From an uncultured Clostridia bacterium (lineage in GTDB: Bacteria; Bacillota; Clostridia; TANB77; CAG-508): DNA of 7,851 bases. Below are positions 5,404 to 7,851 of this stretch, piece by piece. Both the position numbers and the translations under genes were made by a program. The notes beneath the pieces are model-generated. The model had not been told where the DNA came from. It worked only from the letters and a program-made list of their open reading frames with translations, and did no database searches. The stretch lies in NCBI GenBank assembly GCA_944393305.1, contig CALXZS010000060.1:1-7851 (forward strand), read 5' to 3'. Position 1 is the first letter of the stretch; each line of letters starts with the position of its first letter.

Positions 5404-6865
5404 GTATTTAATTATACAAAAGATTTGTGAAAAGAACAATAAGATTTTAAAAGAAGGTGTAAAAAAAGTATTAAATGGAGAAGATATAAGTTCTTTAACA
5501 GGAGCAATAAAAGAATTTACAGATGTTTTAGGAAAAGAACTTTTGGCTGAAATTGTAGCACAAATAGAAAATTTAGTATTTGAAGATTCAAAAAGAAAGA
5601 ATCAATATGAGTCAATAAGGTTTGCAGAAAAAAGCTTAATTACTAAAAACGGAAAAGTAAAATTTGAAAGAAGATACTACAAAGATAATGAAACAGGAGA
5701 AAATGTATGCTTAACAGACAGAATTTTAGGATTAGAAAAAGGCGAAAGAATAGATAAAAGAGTAAAGTCAGAGATTATACAAAAAGCAAGTGAGCAATCA
5801 TATAATAAATCAGGAAAATTAGTAGTACCAGAAATGGAGATAAGTGCGACAACAGTAATGCGAAATGTGCGAAAAAATGAATGGAAAATGGAAATCAAGG
5901 AACGAAAAGAAGAAGAAAAAATAAAAGCAAAAAATATATTTATTCAAGTAGATGAAGACCACGTAAAGCAAAGAAATAAAAAAGGATGCACAATATCAAA
6001 AATAGTAACAATATATACAAGAAAAAGAACATTAACTAAACCAGAAAGAATACCAGAAGTAAAACAAGTAAGAAAAGAATTAGTAGATAAATTCACATTT
6101 TCAGGGTTATACAAAGACACACAGGAAATGTGGGAAGATGTAGCATATTACATAGATTGTACATATAAGAAAGATGAAATAGAAAAAGTATTTGTTATGG
6201 GAGATGGAGCATCATATATAAAAGCAGGAACAGAATGGATAGAAAAATCAGTATTTGTATTAGATAAATTTCATTTAGAAAAGTATATAAATCATTTAAA
6301 TTATGACGGATATTTGAAAGTGAAATTAAAAGAAGCAATAGAACAATTTAACCCAATAAGTACCGAAAATATAATGAATGAAGCAATAAAAAAAGTAGAA
6401 AAAGAAATAAAAGAAGATAAGGAATTAGGAAGAGATATAAAAAGATTAGAAAGAAGATTAAAAAAGATAAAAGACACAAAAACATATTTAATGAATCAAT
6501 GGGATGGAATAGAAGCATATGACAAGTACAAAGATAAAATAACAGGCTGTTGCCAAGAGGGACAAGTACACCATACATTATCAGAAAGAATGAGTACAGA
6601 TGCCAAAGTATGGAGTGAAAACGGAATAGATGAAATGAGTCAATTAAGAGCATTTACACAAAACAAAGGAGACATATACAAAAAAATAATAGATATTTCT
6701 ACAAAAGCAAAAAGAGAGGAAAAAATACAAGAGATAGAAAAAAGAATAAGAAAAAAAGCAAATAAAAAATTATTTGGAACGACAGGAGTAAAAATACCAG
6801 TATCCAAAGCCAGAGATGAATTATATGACGAATTAAAAAATATATGGTATCAAAAAGCAATATAA
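5402..6865 (+). CDS. ISLre2-family (UPF0236-like) transposase
   Basis: This is a DDE-type transposase of 487 residues, full length for the family, that should cut at the terminal inverted repeats. Candidate catalytic or conserved acidic residues lie in IFIQVDEDHV (D184), VFVMGDGASYIKAG (D268) and VLDKFHLEKYI (D288). The late motif HTLSERMSTDAKVWSENGID, followed by LRAF, resembles the ISLre2 signature with SxRMS and WSxxGxxxMxxLRA. A Lys/Glu-rich helical stretch (about 320-360) may be a coiled coil. The frame could open at a TTG at 5351, but that falls inside the promoter. The ATG at 5402 with AAGGAGG 8 bases before it is clearly the start. Codon use is strongly A-rich, with AGA, AAA, GAA and ATA common. 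No frameshift is seen. Confidence 0.94.
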   Translation: MYLIIQKICEKNNKILKEGVKKVLNGEDISSLTGAIKEFTDVLGKELLAEIVAQIENLVFEDSKRKNQYESIRFAEKSLITKNGKVKFERRYYKDNETGENVCLTDRILGLEKGERIDKRVKSEIIQKASEQSYNKSGKLVVPEMEISATTVMRNVRKNEWKMEIKERKEEEKIKAKNIFIQVDEDHVKQRNKKGCTISKIVTIYTRKRTLTKPERIPEVKQVRKELVDKFTFSGLYKDTQEMWEDVAYYIDCTYKKDEIEKVFVMGDGASYIKAGTEWIEKSVFVLDKFHLEKYINHLNYDGYLKVKLKEAIEQFNPISTENIMNEAIKKVEKEIKEDKELGRDIKRLERRLKKIKDTKTYLMNQWDGIEAYDKYKDKITGCCQEGQVHHTLSERMSTDAKVWSENGIDEMSQLRAFTQNKGDIYKKIIDISTKAKREEKIQEIEKRIRKKANKKLFGTTGVKIPVSKARDELYDELKNIWYQKAI

Positions 6866-6903
6866 GTATTGAAAGATAAATAAAAAAATGATATTTTAAG
6901 AAT

Positions 6904-6933
6904 AACCTATAAATAGGTTTATTAAGTGAACCT
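6904..6933. repeat. Alternative stem-loops downstream of the transposase
   Basis: AACCTAT/ATAGGTT (6904-6910, 6913-6919) is a perfect inverted repeat with a 2-base centre. A second AACCT at 6929-6933 could pair with the same AGGTT, so two exclusive hairpins are possible. No T-run follows directly, so a terminator role is weak. The rest of 6866-7029 is A-rich with no gene. Confidence 0.4.
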
Positions 6934-7029
6934 AAAAATATAAAAAAGAAAATAATAAAAATATAAAATCAAAAAGAAATCTTAGAAATCAATGTATTCA
7001 AGAAGTTTTTGAAATTCAATGAATGAAAA

Positions 7030-7052
7030 TCCTACAAAAAATTTATGCTATC
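7030..7052 (+). repeat. Right terminal inverted repeat of the insertion sequence
   Basis: It runs from TCCTACAAAA to TTTATGCTATC. It is the inverted partner of 5292-5314 (18 of 23 matches) and directly abuts the right ATTTGACTA copy. Confidence 0.9.
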
Positions 7053-7061
7053 ATTTGACTA
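7053..7061 (+). repeat. Target site duplication, right copy (ATTTGACTA)
   Basis: It is identical to 5283-5291 and follows the right inverted repeat without a gap. It contains TTGACT, a -35-like hexamer that existed at the target before insertion. Confidence 0.92.
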
Positions 7062-7068
7062 CGGATAC

Positions 7069-7097
7069 TGTACAAAAATATTTTGAAATGATATAAT
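7069..7097 (+). promoter_or_regulatory. Probable mutL promoter
   Basis: TGTACA (7069-7074), a 17-base spacer and a perfect TATAAT (7092-7097) lie 38 bases before the mutL ATG, only 7 bases past the target duplication. The insertion therefore spared the core promoter but replaced whatever lay upstream. A second candidate uses TTGACT in the duplication with TATTTT (7079-7084). Confidence 0.6.
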
Positions 7098-7135
7098 TCA
7101 TATACAAATAAGAGAAAAAATATGAGGAGAAAGAT

Positions 7136-7851
7136 ATGGGAAAAATAGTTTTACTAGATGATTTAACTATAAATCAAATAGCAGCTGGTGAAGTTATTGA
7201 AAGACCTGCATCAGTTGTAAAGGAATTAGTTGAAAATTCAATAGATGCAGGAGCTAAAAATATTACAGTTGAAATAAAAAATGGAGGAATTTCATACATA
7301 AGAATTACTGATGATGGAAGCGGTATAATGCCAGACGATATGGAAATTGCTTTTGAAAGACATGCAACAAGCAAAATAAGAAGAGCAGAAGACTTAGATA
7401 CAGTAAAATCTATGGGGTTTAGAGGTGAAGCATTAGCAAGTATTGCAGCTATTGCTAAAGTAGAATTAGTGTCTAAAACAGAAAACACAGATATAGGGTA
7501 CAAAATTGAAATAGAAGGTGGAGATATACTTGAACAACATGAAGAAGGATGTTCAAAAGGAACAAGTATAACAGTAAGAGAATTATTTTATAACACACCT
7601 GTAAGATATAAGTTCTTAAAAAAAGACTTTACAGAATCAGGCTATATTGAAGATTCACTTACAAGAATAGCATTAGCAAATCCAAATGTAGCAATAAAAC
7701 TAATAAACTCTGGAAAAATATCTTTACAAACAACAGGTAGTGGAAAACTGGAAGATGTAATATATAATATATTTGGAAAAGAAATAGCACAGAATTTATT
7801 ACCAGTAGAATATGAATACGAAGGAATGAAAGTAACAGGTGTAATTGGAAA
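7136..7851 (+). CDS. mutL: DNA mismatch repair protein MutL, N-terminal part
   Basis: The gene runs off the right edge after 238 codons. MutL is the ATP-driven mediator that couples MutS mismatch recognition to downstream repair enzymes. The GHKL ATPase motifs are all present: KELVENSIDAGA (29-40, with E30 and N34 matching the ATPase Glu and Asn of E. coli MutL), DDGSGI (59-64), HATSKI (76-81) and GFRGEAL (94-100). The later LFYNTPVRYKFL segment is also typical. In most Clostridia the C-terminal half holds an endonuclease site, which cannot be checked here. The ATG follows AGGAGA (7125-7130) by 5 bases. mutS is often directly upstream, but here an insertion sequence and unrelated genes take that place, so mutL starts its own transcript. 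Confidence 0.97.
   Translation, partial: MGKIVLLDDLTINQIAAGEVIERPASVVKELVENSIDAGAKNITVEIKNGGISYIRITDDGSGIMPDDMEIAFERHATSKIRRAEDLDTVKSMGFRGEALASIAAIAKVELVSKTENTDIGYKIEIEGGDILEQHEEGCSKGTSITVRELFYNTPVRYKFLKKDFTESGYIEDSLTRIALANPNVAIKLINSGKISLQTTGSGKLEDVIYNIFGKEIAQNLLPVEYEYEGMKVTGVIG

Larger units (their letters stand above)
5292..7052 (+). mobile_element. Complete ISLre2-family insertion sequence (1761 bp)
   Basis: The element is bounded by 23-bp imperfect inverted repeats (5292-5314 and 7030-7052, 18 of 23 positions matching) and by the 9-bp direct repeat ATTTGACTA on each side. It contains one transposase gene with its own promoter. The length, single open reading frame, repeat size and 9-bp duplication agree with the ISLre2 family. 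The exact duplication and uninterrupted frame suggest a recent, possibly active insertion. It landed between the GC-rich foldback and mutL, in mutL's upstream region. Confidence 0.93.

Noticed and set aside
6348..6653. Minus-strand Leu/Phe-rich open frame resembling a membrane protein
   Set aside because: It arises from the complement of Lys/Glu-rich transposase codons. The similar frames at 558-758, 3553-3735 and 5677-5898 have the same cause.
7174..7503. Minus-strand open frame inside mutL
   Set aside because: It is antisense to the clearly conserved MutL ATPase region and has no recognisable product.

Overview
The window is about 25-30% GC, apart from one GC-rich island. The tRNA-His/tRNA-Gln pair, strong AAGGAGG-type ribosome binding sites, TTGACA/TATAAT promoters, a SWIM/SNF2 helicase, an ISLre2-type element and a MutL all point to a low-GC Bacillota genome. 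A member of the Clostridia is most likely, but the species cannot be read from the sequence.

Layout, left to right. Bases 1-39 are the 3' end of a tRNA, probably His, and 53-127 are a complete tRNA-Gln(UUG); both are closed by a long hairpin terminator. A 1149-residue SWIM-zinc-finger SNF2 helicase follows on the plus strand (272-3721). It ends at a hairpin (3803-3842) that can act in both directions, because the next operon converges on it. That minus-strand operon is a HicAB toxin-antitoxin module. It has a perfect-consensus promoter and a 13-bp palindromic operator in the promoter spacer. The hicA toxin reading frame is broken, while the hicB antitoxin is intact. Further right, also on the minus strand, two tiny genes encode membrane-segment peptides of 39 and 37 residues with nine cysteines each, and they share a terminator at 4656-4686.

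Bases 5005-5401 hold no gene. They contain the presumed promoter of the cysteine-rich pair, a 114-bp foldback element with a core of about 68% GC (5127-5240), and the left end of an insertion sequence. That insertion sequence (5292-7052, 1761 bp) is complete. It has 23-bp imperfect terminal inverted repeats, a 9-bp target duplication (ATTTGACTA) and a 487-residue ISLre2-type transposase. Its leader can form a 19-bp helix that buries the transposase ribosome binding site, but only in transcripts that start outside the element's own promoter. This looks like protection against read-through expression.

The window ends in the first 238 codons of mutL (mismatch repair ATPase), whose promoter lies just beyond the insertion sequence. 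No shared pathway links these genes. The interest lies in the regulatory architecture of the insertion sequence, the decayed HicA beside an intact HicB, the cysteine-rich peptide pair and the GC-rich foldback.
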